From: Bacteroidales bacterium
GTDB taxonomy: Bacteria; Bacteroidota; Bacteroidia; Bacteroidales; UBA3824
Assembly: GCA_017541145.1 (NCBI GenBank)
Contig: JAFXZT010000120.1
Span: forward strand, 1 to 42,434
Length of the DNA: 42,434 bases
Reading direction: 5' to 3'
Part shown: one piece after another, positions 22,331 to 30,970 of the stretch
How the letters are laid out: each line of letters begins with the position of its first letter
How positions within the stretch are numbered: position 1 is the stretch's first letter
Notes under the pieces: model-generated
What the model was told of the DNA's origin: nothing
Databases searched by the model: none
The model's input: only the letters and a program-made list of their open reading frames with translations
Made by a program: the position numbers and the translations under genes

Positions 22331-24862
22331 ATGGTAGAAAATCAGGTAGCTGAAACACAACAAGTTGAAGCAAAAGAAATATCAGCACAAAGTACATTAA
22401 ATATTCCGGATTTGATATTTGCATGCCTATCAAGATGGTGGTGGTTTGCTGTATCAGTTTTGATTTGTGCATCAATTGCTGTTGCGTATTTACTTACAAC
22501 TCCCAAAATATATACTCGTTCTGCTGCGATTATGATTAAAGAAGAAAGTAAAAAAACTTCTTCTTTTAGTAGTAAGATGAATTCGTTCGCAGAAATGGGT
22601 ATGTTTTCGATGGAGTCAAGTGTTTACAACGAACTTATTGCTATACAATCTCCTTCATTGATGTTGGAAGTTGTAAAGAGATTAAAACTTGATTACAATT
22701 ATGCAATTGAAGATAAATTTCGTAAGTTAGTTGTATACGGATATTCACTTCCGTTTGAGGCAGAATTGTTGGATGCAACGGATATGACTTCAGGAAGTTT
22801 TACAATTGTATTGTCATCTGACGGTTCATTTTTTATGACTGACTTTTTGTTTCCGGGAACTGATGAGCCAATTAAGGAAATTGTAAAAGGTGTTGCCGGT
22901 ACTAAAGTCAACACTCCGCTTGGTGATGTTTTGATTACAGGAAATAAGTACCTTAGTAAAATAGAAAAACCTACAAAATATTTTGTTAGTAAAAGTTCTT
23001 TGAGAGGTTCGATGTTGGCATATAGCGGTAAATTTTCAGCATCTTTAAATGATAAAAAAGCTTCTGTAATTACACTTACTGTAAATGATCAAAATATTCA
23101 GAGGGCAGAGGACATCTTGAATATGATGATTACAGTATACAATGAGAAGTGGGTAGAAGATAAAAACCAACTTGCTATTAGTACTTCATATTTTATTAAC
23201 GACCGTTTGAATAAAATCGAGCAGGAGTTAGGAAGTATTGATGGTGATGTTTCTTCGTTTAAGTCGTCTAACTTATTACCTGATATTGAGAAATCAAGTG
23301 ATATGTTTTATACTCAGGCCAATACGCTTAATAATCAGATTATTTTACTGAACACTCAGTTGTATATGGCTCAGCAAGTGAAGTCGTATGTGGCTGACAC
23401 TACAAAAAAATATCAACTGATTCCGGTATATTTGGGCGGCGAAAACAATGGAGCTACAGAACGTCAAGTTTCGGAATACAACGCTGCTGTATTGCAACGT
23501 AATAGTTTGATTGCTTCTTCTTCTGAGAAAAACCCGTTGGTGAAAGATATAAATGAGAAAATCGATGATATGAGAGCTACTATTATCGGTTCTATCAACA
23601 ATCAGATAAATTACATCAATGCTCAGATTAAGTCGTTGAAAAACAATTTGAATCAGAGTATTTCTCATATTTCGAGCAACCCTGACAAAGCTAAATATTT
23701 GTTGACAATTCAAAGACAGCAAAAGATTAAAGAATCACTTTATTTGTTTTTACTTCAAAAACGTGAAGAAAATGAATTGTCACAAGCATTTACTGCATAC
23801 AATACACGTTTGATTACGCCTCCTATGGGTGCTAACAAACCGACAAAACCTCAGAATATGAAGATTATAGGTATTGCGGTAGCTTTGGGACTTGTAATTC
23901 CGTTTGGTATTATATTCTTGATTGAATCCAATAATACCAAAGTACGTTCTCGCAAAGATTTGGAGAATCTTTCAATTCCTTTTGTTGGAGAGATTCCTCA
24001 ACATACTCGTATTCATCGCAAAGGTATATTAAAATTTCTCAAACGCAGAAAAGAATATGATGTTGACGTAAAACAGATACTTGTAAAACCCGATTGTAAA
24101 AATGTTACTAATGAGGCTTTCAGAGTTGTGAGAAGTAACATCGAGTTTATTAATACTACCGAGGAAAAAAAAGTTGTACTTGTAACATCGTTGATGACAG
24201 GTAGTGGTAAGTCGTTTATTTCGTCTAACTTGGGTGCTTCTTTTGCGTTAAAATCCAAGAAAACTATTGTAATTGACTTAGACTTACGTAAAGCTTCTTT
24301 GAGTCAGTTAGTTGACAGTCCTGAATCCGGAGTTTCTACATTTCTTGCCGGTTACGACCAGGATTGGAAACCATTAGTAAAACAGATTCGTGAGAATTAT
24401 TATATTTTGCCGGCGGGTGTTATTCCGCCTAATCCGGCTGAACTTCTTTACTCAAATCGTTTTGACCGTATGATCAACGAAATGAAAGAAGAATATGACT
24501 GGATTCTTTTGGACTGTCCTCCGGTAGAAATTGTTGCTGATACAAGTATTATTGCACGTCATGTCAACATGTCGTTGTTCATTGTAAGAATTGGTAATCT
24601 TGATCGTAGTATGCTTCCGATTATTGATAAGATGTATCTTAGCAAGAAGTTGCCGAATGTTTGTTTGCTTCTTAACGGTAGCAAAACTGCCAATGGTCAT
24701 TACGGTTACTCACGTTACGGTTATGGTTACGGATACGGTTACGGCTATGGCTATGGATACGGTTACGGCTATGGTTATGGATACGGTTACGGAGTTTCTG
24801 ATGATGAAGCTTTCGATGATGACGTTGAAACTGTTCCGAAAAAGAAACATCGTAAAAAGTAG
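22331..24862 (+). CDS. Wzc-like polysaccharide co-polymerase and BY-kinase
   Basis: 843 residues. A Wzz-type chain-length domain is bounded by helices at about 36-58 (WWWFAVSVLICASIAVAYLL) and 511-532, with coiled coil between. The C-terminal cytoplasmic part is a bacterial tyrosine kinase: Walker A TGSGKS (about 623-628), Walker A' VIDLDLRK (about 647-654) and Walker B WILLDCPP (about 724-731). The tail is a Tyr-rich Gly-Tyr repeat followed by an acidic stretch and KKKHRKK. The protein controls capsule or exopolysaccharide assembly through autophosphorylation of the Tyr tail. It follows the interrupted Wza-like gene; no glycosyltransferases follow within the window. Confidence 0.93.
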   Translation: MVENQVAETQQVEAKEISAQSTLNIPDLIFACLSRWWWFAVSVLICASIAVAYLLTTPKIYTRSAAIMIKEESKKTSSFSSKMNSFAEMGMFSMESSVYNELIAIQSPSLMLEVVKRLKLDYNYAIEDKFRKLVVYGYSLPFEAELLDATDMTSGSFTIVLSSDGSFFMTDFLFPGTDEPIKEIVKGVAGTKVNTPLGDVLITGNKYLSKIEKPTKYFVSKSSLRGSMLAYSGKFSASLNDKKASVITLTVNDQNIQRAEDILNMMITVYNEKWVEDKNQLAISTSYFINDRLNKIEQELGSIDGDVSSFKSSNLLPDIEKSSDMFYTQANTLNNQIILLNTQLYMAQQVKSYVADTTKKYQLIPVYLGGENNGATERQVSEYNAAVLQRNSLIASSSEKNPLVKDINEKIDDMRATIIGSINNQINYINAQIKSLKNNLNQSISHISSNPDKAKYLLTIQRQQKIKESLYLFLLQKREENELSQAFTAYNTRLITPPMGANKPTKPQNMKIIGIAVALGLVIPFGIIFLIESNNTKVRSRKDLENLSIPFVGEIPQHTRIHRKGILKFLKRRKEYDVDVKQILVKPDCKNVTNEAFRVVRSNIEFINTTEEKKVVLVTSLMTGSGKSFISSNLGASFALKSKKTIVIDLDLRKASLSQLVDSPESGVSTFLAGYDQDWKPLVKQIRENYYILPAGVIPPNPAELLYSNRFDRMINEMKEEYDWILLDCPPVEIVADTSIIARHVNMSLFIVRIGNLDRSMLPIIDKMYLSKKLPNVCLLLNGSKTANGHYGYSRYGYGYGYGYGYGYGYGYGYGYGYGYGVSDDEAFDDDVETVPKKKHRKK
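24716..24793 (+). repeat. Gly-Tyr coding minisatellite in the Wzc-like tail
   Basis: Thirteen consecutive Tyr-Gly codon pairs. From 24734 the DNA repeats with a 24-base period (24734-24757, 24758-24781, then half a unit), the two full units differing by one synonymous base. This suggests growth by duplication of 24-base units, so the number of tyrosines may vary between strains. Confidence 0.85.
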
Positions 24863-25012
24863 ATTTAATTTTTATTCTATATTTAGTTTTATGAAGGTTG
24901 CAATTGTGATTAAGTTCGCTGTTGTGACCTTTTTTATTTTTACATACTATTTATTTTGAAATTGCGTTTATAATTATGAATAGACTTATATTATAACAAC
25001 AATAAAACTAAT

Positions 25013-25044
25013 CCGACAGAGAATTAATTTTCTGTCGGTTTTTT
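25013..25044 (+). terminator. Rho-independent terminator after the Wzc-like gene
   Basis: CCGACAGA (25013-25020) and TCTGTCGG (25031-25038) form a perfect eight-pair stem with inner AATT/AATT pairing, followed by six T. The 150 bases between the wzc-like stop and this hairpin hold no supported gene beyond a 22-codon frame at 24891. Confidence 0.9.
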
Positions 25045-25080
25045 ATTTTGCAAATTTTGAGTTCTGTAACAAAAAAATCT

Positions 25081-25088
25081 TACCTTTG
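25081..25088 (+). promoter_or_regulatory. Bacteroidetes -7 promoter element for the MBL-fold gene
   Basis: TACCTTTG matches TAnnTTTG and lies 26 bases before the ATG at 25115. Confidence 0.65.
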
Positions 25089-25114
25089 CGCGGTATTTAT
25101 TAACAGTTACAAAA

Positions 25115-25879
25115 ATGGTAGAGATTTGCAGTTTGGCTTCCGGTAGTAATGGAAATTGTTATTATATTGGAAATCAGGAAAATGGAATTATTATTGATGA
25201 TGGTATTTATTATAAACGTTTGGTAGAGCGTTGCGAAGTCGCTAATATTCCGTTGGAAAAGATTAGAGCCGTTTTTGTTTCGCACGAGCATGCTGACCAT
25301 GTTCGCGGTGTAAGAGTTTTAAATAAAAGAACTAATATTCCTGCTTATTTTACTTCTAAAACTTATTACCAAACTTTCAAGAAAGATCGTCCTGCCAATT
25401 TTTGTGAACTTATTCCCGGTGAAGTTGTTGATATCTTTGGAATAAAAGTTCATTGTTTTAGTAAGCATCATGATGCCAAAGATCCTGTGAGTTTCAGAAT
25501 CGAAATCAACGGTCTGAATATCGGCGTGATGACTGATATTGGTGTTGCGGACGAAATCCTTCAGTCTGAATTTTCTAAATGTCAAGCTGTATTTTTGGAA
25601 AGCAATTATGACGAAGAGATGTTAAAAAATGGTTCCTATCCGTATTATTTGAAAGAACGTGTAGCTTCTGAAGTAGGACATCTTTCTAATACTCAGGCTT
25701 TTGAATTAGTACGTGATTTTGCAAATGAGAATCTTTCGCACTTGATTTTTTCTCATATTTCGGCTGAAAACAATACTAAAGAAAAAGTCCTTGAAAAGTT
25801 TGAACCTTTCAAGGACAAGTATAAGATGTATGTTGCTCCGCGTTACGAATGTGGCGAAGTTATAAAATTATCTGACTAA
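25115..25879 (+). CDS. MBL-fold metallohydrolase (YycJ/WalJ-like)
   Basis: 254 residues. It begins with CSLASGSNGNCYYI, the usual opening of YycJ/WalJ-type metallo-beta-lactamase-fold proteins, and has the metal-binding motif SHEHADH (H57, H59, D61, H62), then SKHHDAKDP and GVMTDIG, with a later FSHISAENNT segment supplying another ligand. Homologues in Firmicutes are linked to the WalKR cell-wall pathway and some have 5'-3' exonuclease activity on DNA; the role in Bacteroidetes is unclear. It has its own promoter and a terminator upstream, and its end overlaps the convergent S46 peptidase gene by 12 bases. Confidence 0.9.
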   Translation: MVEICSLASGSNGNCYYIGNQENGIIIDDGIYYKRLVERCEVANIPLEKIRAVFVSHEHADHVRGVRVLNKRTNIPAYFTSKTYYQTFKKDRPANFCELIPGEVVDIFGIKVHCFSKHHDAKDPVSFRIEINGLNIGVMTDIGVADEILQSEFSKCQAVFLESNYDEEMLKNGSYPYYLKERVASEVGHLSNTQAFELVRDFANENLSHLIFSHISAENNTKEKVLEKFEPFKDKYKMYVAPRYECGEVIKLSD

Positions 25880-28024
25880 ATCAAGCTCTTTGATGATATT
25901 TTGTGCATTCCCGAGCTTGTCGATAAGGAAAACTACGTAACGGATATCTACCGAGATATTGCGGCAAATTTCCGGATTGTAATTGATATCGCTCATTGTG
26001 CCTTGCCAACAACGGTCAAAATTTATTCCGATAAGTTCTCCGTTGGCATTTACAACCGGACTTCCTGAGTTGCCGCCTGTTGTGTGGTTCGATCCCGTAA
26101 AACATACATGGATTTTCCCGTCACTCTTGTCGGCATATTTTCCGTAATTCTTTGTACGATAGAGTTCTTTCAATTTTTCAGGAACGTGATAATCGTAGAT
26201 GTCAGGATTATCTTTTTCGATTACGCCTTCCAATGTTGTATAAGGTTTGAAAATTACACCGTCGTTGGGTTCGTAACCTTTTACTTTGCCGTATGTAAAT
26301 CTCAATGTGAAATTTGCGTCAGGAAATTGAATCTTTTCAGGCATATATTTAATCATCGCACTCTGATATTCTTTGTCCAAATTGTCATTTTGGTTGTAGA
26401 AATTTCTGAGTTGAGGCATGATTTTGTCAAAATACATCGTTATGAATCGATAGTAATAAATTATTCCCGGATCTTTAAGTAATGTATTTTTCATTGTTTT
26501 TACATTTTTTTCCCATTTAGATTGACTGTTTCCGATATTTGCTAAATACTTGTCAATAAAACTTTTAAGTTTCACAGTATCAGCCAATACTGAATTGTTG
26601 TAATAGTAATTTACATAATCAGAGGCATTTTTGATGCCGTTGTTTTTGTAAATTGTAGCAAATGTATCGGGCATGAAAGCCGCACACGAATCGGAATAAA
26701 TCTGTAAAAGTCTTGTAAAAAGTCTGCGTTCCAAGGCTTTGTCTCTTGATGATACTATTGATTTTACATCGTTGTAAATCGAATATGCTTCTTTTTGCAA
26801 TTCTGTCGGAGTAAGATTTTCGCTTATTGTAGCAAGTTTATAAAGTTTTTCTCCGGTTTTAAATTGCATTGTTTGGTAGATACTTTCTACAAAATATGCA
26901 TCGGCTCTTAGTACGTTAATCGAATTTTTGTAAGATTCGTTGTACTGTTTGAGCAATGTAGAATAATCGGCATCGTTGCTGATTTGTTTGCTGAAATCTT
27001 TTTCAAAATTGCGTTTTTGATTTATAACATCAAAACGTTTCAGACCCAAAATCACGCCTTCCCATTTTTTCTTTGCATTTTCTACTCCTGCGTAACGGCT
27101 TGTGTATTTTAGCCTTACAGTTCTGTCTGCATCAATTGCTTCTTCCATAAGGTCCATGATATTTTGACGGACAAATATTCTTGATGGAAACAATACATTT
27201 TGACGCGCATCTACACCGTATGAACTGAGGTAAAGTTCTGTATTTCCCGGATATCCGAATACCATCGTAAAATCTCCTTCCTGAACTCCTTTCAACGAGA
27301 TTTTGAAATGTTGTTTAGGTTGGTACGGAACATTTTCCGGTGAATAGTCAGCCGGTTCGTTGTTTTTGTCAGCATAAATTCTAAACATCGAAAAATCACC
27401 GCCGTGACGAGGCCACATCCAGTTGTCGGTATCGCCGCCGAAATTTCCGATTGATGACGGTGGTGCGCCTACTAATCTTACATCACTAAATACTTTGTAT
27501 ACAAACAAATAGTAAACATTTCCGGCATAAAAATTTTCAATTTCGTATTCAAGTTTTTCTCCGAAACGTTTTTTTGCATCTTCTATGCAAGCTTTTTCAC
27601 CTTCTTTGTTGGTAACGTCAAATTTCTGAAGATTAATTTCTTCCATGCGTTCAAGAATCTGAATTGTCAAACCCTTGCATGGTAATTCTTCATTAAGACT
27701 TTTTGCCCAAAATCCGTCGGTCAAATAATCGTGTTCCAATGTGCTGTGGCTCTGAATTTGTCCGCGTCCGCAGTGATGATTTGTTAACAACAAACCTTTG
27801 TTGCTGACAATTTCGCCGGTGCAGCCGCCGCCAAACTGAAGTACTGCATCTTTCATACAAGCTTTGTTGATACTGTAAACGTCTTCGGCTGTAAGTTTGA
27901 ATCCGTTTGCCTGCATATCTTTGATATGGTCGCCTACCAAAATAGGTAGCCACATCCCGCCGTCGGCAAGCAATATGCTGCTGCTTGTCAACAACAATGC
28001 TAATGATAATAAAATTTTTTTCAT
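25868..28024 (-). CDS. S46 family dipeptidyl-peptidase, DPP11-like
   Basis: 718 residues with a signal peptide (about 1-20, ending SSSILLADGG). The chymotrypsin-like triad is recognisable: TNHHCG (His83/84), the GGDTDNWMWPRHGGDF region that includes the family's catalytic Asp, and GGNSGSPV with Ser653. The residue 18 positions after the serine is Arg671 (GINFDRCWQG). In P. gingivalis enzymes Arg at this place (Arg673, serine 655) marks DPP11, which removes dipeptides with Asp or Glu at P1, whereas DPP7 has Gly. It would supply acidic dipeptides in the periplasm of an amino-acid-using organism. It is 30 bases downstream of hisIE on the same strand, but a functional link is unlikely. Confidence 0.93.
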   Translation of the reverse strand: MKKILLSLALLLTSSSILLADGGMWLPILVGDHIKDMQANGFKLTAEDVYSINKACMKDAVLQFGGGCTGEIVSNKGLLLTNHHCGRGQIQSHSTLEHDYLTDGFWAKSLNEELPCKGLTIQILERMEEINLQKFDVTNKEGEKACIEDAKKRFGEKLEYEIENFYAGNVYYLFVYKVFSDVRLVGAPPSSIGNFGGDTDNWMWPRHGGDFSMFRIYADKNNEPADYSPENVPYQPKQHFKISLKGVQEGDFTMVFGYPGNTELYLSSYGVDARQNVLFPSRIFVRQNIMDLMEEAIDADRTVRLKYTSRYAGVENAKKKWEGVILGLKRFDVINQKRNFEKDFSKQISNDADYSTLLKQYNESYKNSINVLRADAYFVESIYQTMQFKTGEKLYKLATISENLTPTELQKEAYSIYNDVKSIVSSRDKALERRLFTRLLQIYSDSCAAFMPDTFATIYKNNGIKNASDYVNYYYNNSVLADTVKLKSFIDKYLANIGNSQSKWEKNVKTMKNTLLKDPGIIYYYRFITMYFDKIMPQLRNFYNQNDNLDKEYQSAMIKYMPEKIQFPDANFTLRFTYGKVKGYEPNDGVIFKPYTTLEGVIEKDNPDIYDYHVPEKLKELYRTKNYGKYADKSDGKIHVCFTGSNHTTGGNSGSPVVNANGELIGINFDRCWQGTMSDINYNPEICRNISVDIRYVVFLIDKLGNAQNIIKELDLVR

Positions 28025-28054
28025 GTGCTTATCTTTAAAAAAAATAAAAATTGA

Positions 28055-28648
28055 TTATTCTTGGTGTCTGCCTTTCAAAACAGCTACCACGTCTTCGATT
28101 TTTTTGCCTCTTGAACTTAGCAATACAATTACATGATACAGTAAATCAGCCGCTTCGTTTAAGAATAATGAATCGTTGTTGTCTTTGGATTCTATGATAA
28201 GTTCTACAGCTTCTTCTCCAACTTTTTTTGCAATCTTGTTGGTGCCTTCGCGGAAAAGCTTGGTTGTGTAGCTTCCTACAGGACGTTCTGCATTGCGTTT
28301 GTCGATAAATTGTTGTAAATAAGACAAAAATCCGATGTTAGACTCTTCAAAATCAAAACATGATGTTGTGCCTTTGTGGCATGTCGGTCCGTCGGCTTTG
28401 GCTTTAATTAAAATTGTATCGTTGTCGCAATCTACGTACATCTCTTTTACGTGAAGAAAATTTCCTGAAGTTTCGCCCTTGGTCCAAAGGCAGTTGCGAG
28501 AACGACTCCAAAATGTTACTTTGCCGGTTTCTTGAGTTTTCTTGTAACTTTCCTCGTTCATGTAGCCGAGCATCAATACTTGAAGTGTCTGATAATCTTG
28601 TATAACGGCGGGAATTAATCCGCCCATTTTCTGAAAGTCTAAATTCAT
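28055..28648 (-). CDS. hisI: HisIE, phosphoribosyl-AMP cyclohydrolase / phosphoribosyl-ATP pyrophosphatase
   Basis: 197 residues, a normal two-domain fusion. The N-terminal cyclohydrolase has TFWSRSRNCLWTKGETSGN, the metal site DCDNDTILIKA and the zinc-binding GPTCHKGTTSCF. The C-terminal pyrophosphatase (about 110-197) has KIAKKVGEEAVELIIESK and a LLYHVIVLL helix. It carries out the second and third steps of histidine synthesis. It is the last gene of a hisH-A-F-IE cluster and starts five bases after the hisF stop. Confidence 0.96.
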   Translation of the reverse strand: MNLDFQKMGGLIPAVIQDYQTLQVLMLGYMNEESYKKTQETGKVTFWSRSRNCLWTKGETSGNFLHVKEMYVDCDNDTILIKAKADGPTCHKGTTSCFDFEESNIGFLSYLQQFIDKRNAERPVGSYTTKLFREGTNKIAKKVGEEAVELIIESKDNNDSLFLNEAADLLYHVIVLLSSRGKKIEDVVAVLKGRHQE

Positions 28649-28653
28649 GGTTT

Positions 28654-29409
28654 TTATGGTCTTACGTTTATTTTTTCTTTTATTAAATACTGTTTTAGTT
28701 CCGGAATTGCGATTTTGCCGAAATGAAAAATACTTGCTGCCAAAGCTGCATCGGCTTTACCTTTTGTAAAAACATCCTTAAAATGTTCCATTTCTCCAGC
28801 ACCGCCGGAAGCAATTACCGGAATGGTAAGCATTTCCGATAGTTTTGCAAGCGATTCGTTGGCAAAACCGTTTTGATGTCCGTCGTGATTCATCGAAGTA
28901 AAAAGAATTTCGCCTGCGCCACGTTCTTCCATTTCTTTCGCCCAAGAGTAGAGTTCTAGATTGGTTGCTTTTTTGCCGCCGTGTGTATGTACAATCCATT
29001 GATTATTAATTTCTTTGGCGTCTATCGCTACTACAACGAATTGTTTTCCGAATTTTTTTGCCAAATCGCTTACCAATTGAGGATTTTTTACGGCTGCCGA
29101 ATTTACTGAAATTTTGTCAGCGCCGTAAATCAAAAGATTTTCAGCATCTTCCACACTGGAAATTCCGCCGCCGATTGTAAACGGTATTGATAGGTTTTTC
29201 GCAACACTTTCTACCAACGAGTAAATTTGTTTTCTGCCTTCGTTGGTGGCTGTAATATCCAGATACACAAGCTCGTCCACGCCTTGTTCCGAATATGCTT
29301 TGCCCAATTCCACAGGGTCGCCGGCGTATCGCAAATTCTCAAAACTTACGCCTTTTACTGTCTGTCCGTCTTTTACATCAAGACATGCTATTATTCTTTT
29401 TGCTAACAT
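28654..29409 (-). CDS. hisF: HisF, cyclase subunit of imidazole glycerol phosphate synthase
   Basis: 251 residues, a (beta/alpha)8 barrel. The start [19 protein letters not shown] contains the catalytic Asp11, and VVAIDAKE supplies the second catalytic aspartate. Phosphate-binding loops [16 protein letters not shown] and IASGGAG are intact. It uses ammonia delivered from HisH to make imidazole glycerol phosphate and AICAR. It lies between hisA (five-base gap) and hisIE. Confidence 0.97.
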   Translation of the reverse strand: MLAKRIIACLDVKDGQTVKGVSFENLRYAGDPVELGKAYSEQGVDELVYLDITATNEGRKQIYSLVESVAKNLSIPFTIGGGISSVEDAENLLIYGADKISVNSAAVKNPQLVSDLAKKFGKQFVVVAIDAKEINNQWIVHTHGGKKATNLELYSWAKEMEERGAGEILFTSMNHDGHQNGFANESLAKLSEMLTIPVIASGGAGEMEHFKDVFTKGKADAALAASIFHFGKIAIPELKQYLIKEKINVRP

Positions 29410-29414
29410 CTTTT

Positions 29415-30137
29415 TTATTCTGAGGTTAATTGAGCCAATTCTCTTAATGTAACACGTTTTTCGTAAATTGCTTTGCCTACAATTGCGGAATGCAGATTGT
29501 TGTTTGCCAAGTTTTCAAGATCTTTAATTCCTGATACTCCGCCGCTTGCAGTGATTTTCAATGTTGGAAATTCTTTCTGTAATTTTTGATAAAGTTCAAT
29601 ATCCGGACCTTGTAACATCCCGTCACATTTTATAGCTGTTACACAAACACGTTGCAATCCGTGTGCAAGAAATTTCTTTATCAAATCATTTATCGTAATA
29701 TGCGCATCATCTTGCCAGCCGTGAATCCTTACCATGTTGCCCATAACATCGGCACTGAGAATTATTTTGTCAGAACCGTATTTTTTCAGACAATTGATCA
29801 TAAGGTCGGGATCTTTTACGGCTGCGCTGCCGAGGTTAACAGCGTATGCCCCAAGCGAAAACAGCATTTCTACATCGCCGAGAGTTTTGATACCGCCGCC
29901 GCAGTCAATTTTCAAATCCGTATTTCGGGCGATGTCGCTCAATACCGCTGTGTTAACAAGAATACCTTGTTTTGCGCCGTCCAAATCTACAAGATGAAGA
30001 TGTGTTAATCCGGCTTCTACATATTCTTCTGCTACTTTTACGGGTTCGAGGTCGTATTTTTTTACATTTTCATATTTGCCTTGTTGAAGTCTTACACAAC
30101 GACCGTCAATGATGTCTATTGCTGGAATTATTATCAT
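29415..30137 (-). CDS. hisA: HisA, ProFAR isomerase
   Basis: 240 residues when started at the ATG at 30137; an upstream in-frame start would place 40 unrelated residues inside the hisH coding region. The barrel opens with [21 protein letters not shown], including the catalytic Asp8; LSADVMG supplies the second aspartate and TASGGVSG the phosphate loop. It isomerises the phosphoribosyl-formimino intermediate (step 4). Its ATG overlaps the hisH stop by four bases (ATGA), implying coupled translation. Confidence 0.96.
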   Translation of the reverse strand: MIIIPAIDIIDGRCVRLQQGKYENVKKYDLEPVKVAEEYVEAGLTHLHLVDLDGAKQGILVNTAVLSDIARNTDLKIDCGGGIKTLGDVEMLFSLGAYAVNLGSAAVKDPDLMINCLKKYGSDKIILSADVMGNMVRIHGWQDDAHITINDLIKKFLAHGLQRVCVTAIKCDGMLQGPDIELYQKLQKEFPTLKITASGGVSGIKDLENLANNNLHSAIVGKAIYEKRVTLRELAQLTSE

Positions 30138-30721
30138 AGTTTTATAAAGTTTTCTAATATTAGTTGACCAATAGTACCACTTTTTTCGGGGTGAAATTGT
30201 ACACCGTAAAAATTGTCTTTTGCAATCGACGCCGAAAATTCTGTTGTATAATTGCATTTTGCTGCCGTGTATTCAAACACCGGTACCATATAGCTGTGAA
30301 CAAAATACATAAAACTGTTGTCCGTAATGCCTTTGTAAAGAGGAGTTTTCAGGTTATAAATTTCGTTCCAACCCATGTGAGGAATTTTTTCTCCGTTAGT
30401 TGCATTAAATTTTACCACGTTGATATCAAAAATTCCGAGACCATCGGTGTCTTCTTCTTGAGAATGTCGGCACATCAACTGCATACCAAGACATATACCG
30501 AGTACCGGCTGTTTGAGTTCGGGGATAATTTTGTTTAAGCCCGTAGATTTCAGGGCTTCCATAGCAGCGCCGGCGTTTCCCACTCCGGGGAAAATCACTT
30601 TGTCAGCAGAGGTGATTACGTCATGTTCCTTAGTTAAAACAGTTTGACAACCAAGTCGTTGCAATGCTGCTTCTACTGATTTGATATTTCCGGCTTTGTA
30701 GTCGATAATAGCGATTTTCAC
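30134..30721 (-). CDS. hisH: HisH, glutaminase subunit of imidazole glycerol phosphate synthase
   Basis: 195 residues from a GTG at 30721 (MKIAIIDYKAGN). A TTG seven codons upstream is rejected because it lies inside the promoter -7 element. This is a class I glutamine amidotransferase with nucleophile Cys77 in GICLGMQ and the His177/Glu179 pair in QFHPEKSG. It hydrolyses glutamine and passes ammonia to HisF. First gene of the his cluster; hisG, D, C and B are not in the window, consistent with a split histidine pathway or an operon located elsewhere. Confidence 0.95.
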   Translation of the reverse strand: MKIAIIDYKAGNIKSVEAALQRLGCQTVLTKEHDVITSADKVIFPGVGNAGAAMEALKSTGLNKIIPELKQPVLGICLGMQLMCRHSQEEDTDGLGIFDINVVKFNATNGEKIPHMGWNEIYNLKTPLYKGITDNSFMYFVHSYMVPVFEYTAAKCNYTTEFSASIAKDNFYGVQFHPEKSGTIGQLILENFIKL

Positions 30722-30739
30722 AATGTAATTTATTTTTGG

Positions 30740-30747
30740 CAAAGATA
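30740..30747 (-). promoter_or_regulatory. Bacteroidetes -7 promoter element for the his cluster
   Basis: On the minus strand TATCTTTG matches TAnnTTTG exactly and lies 18 bases upstream of the hisH GTG, so the transcript leader is very short. Confidence 0.65.
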
Positions 30748-30884
30748 ATAATTATACATTATTAATCAATATATTTTTTCAGAAAATTACAACACTGTTA
30801 ATTAACGTCCGTGAAAATTGATTTTTTTATGACATCTTCACATGAAAATATTGTCAGAAATTGTTGTAACAAACTTTTTCAATA

Positions 30885-30892
30885 AAAATTTG
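30885..30892 (+). promoter_or_regulatory. Weak -7-like element before the MFS gene
   Basis: AAAATTTG differs from TAnnTTTG at one defined base; a TTG lies about 21 bases upstream. The leader to the ATG at 30971 would be about 75 bases. Confidence 0.3.
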
Positions 30893-30970
30893 CAGGTGTA
30901 ATTTTAAATGTATAATTTTGGAAACAATTTCTTAACATCAAAATACAATTACACTAAAAAGACATTAAAA

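Noticed and set aside
24891-24959. 22-codon hydrophobic ORF (MKVAIVIKFAVVTFFIF start) after the Wzc-like gene
   Set aside because: Too short to support; it might be a small membrane peptide, but has no family and no clear ribosome-binding site.
30722-30742. TTG start seven codons upstream in hisH
   Set aside because: The TTG lies within the TATCTTTG promoter element, so it would precede the transcript start; the GTG at 30721 also matches the family N-terminus.
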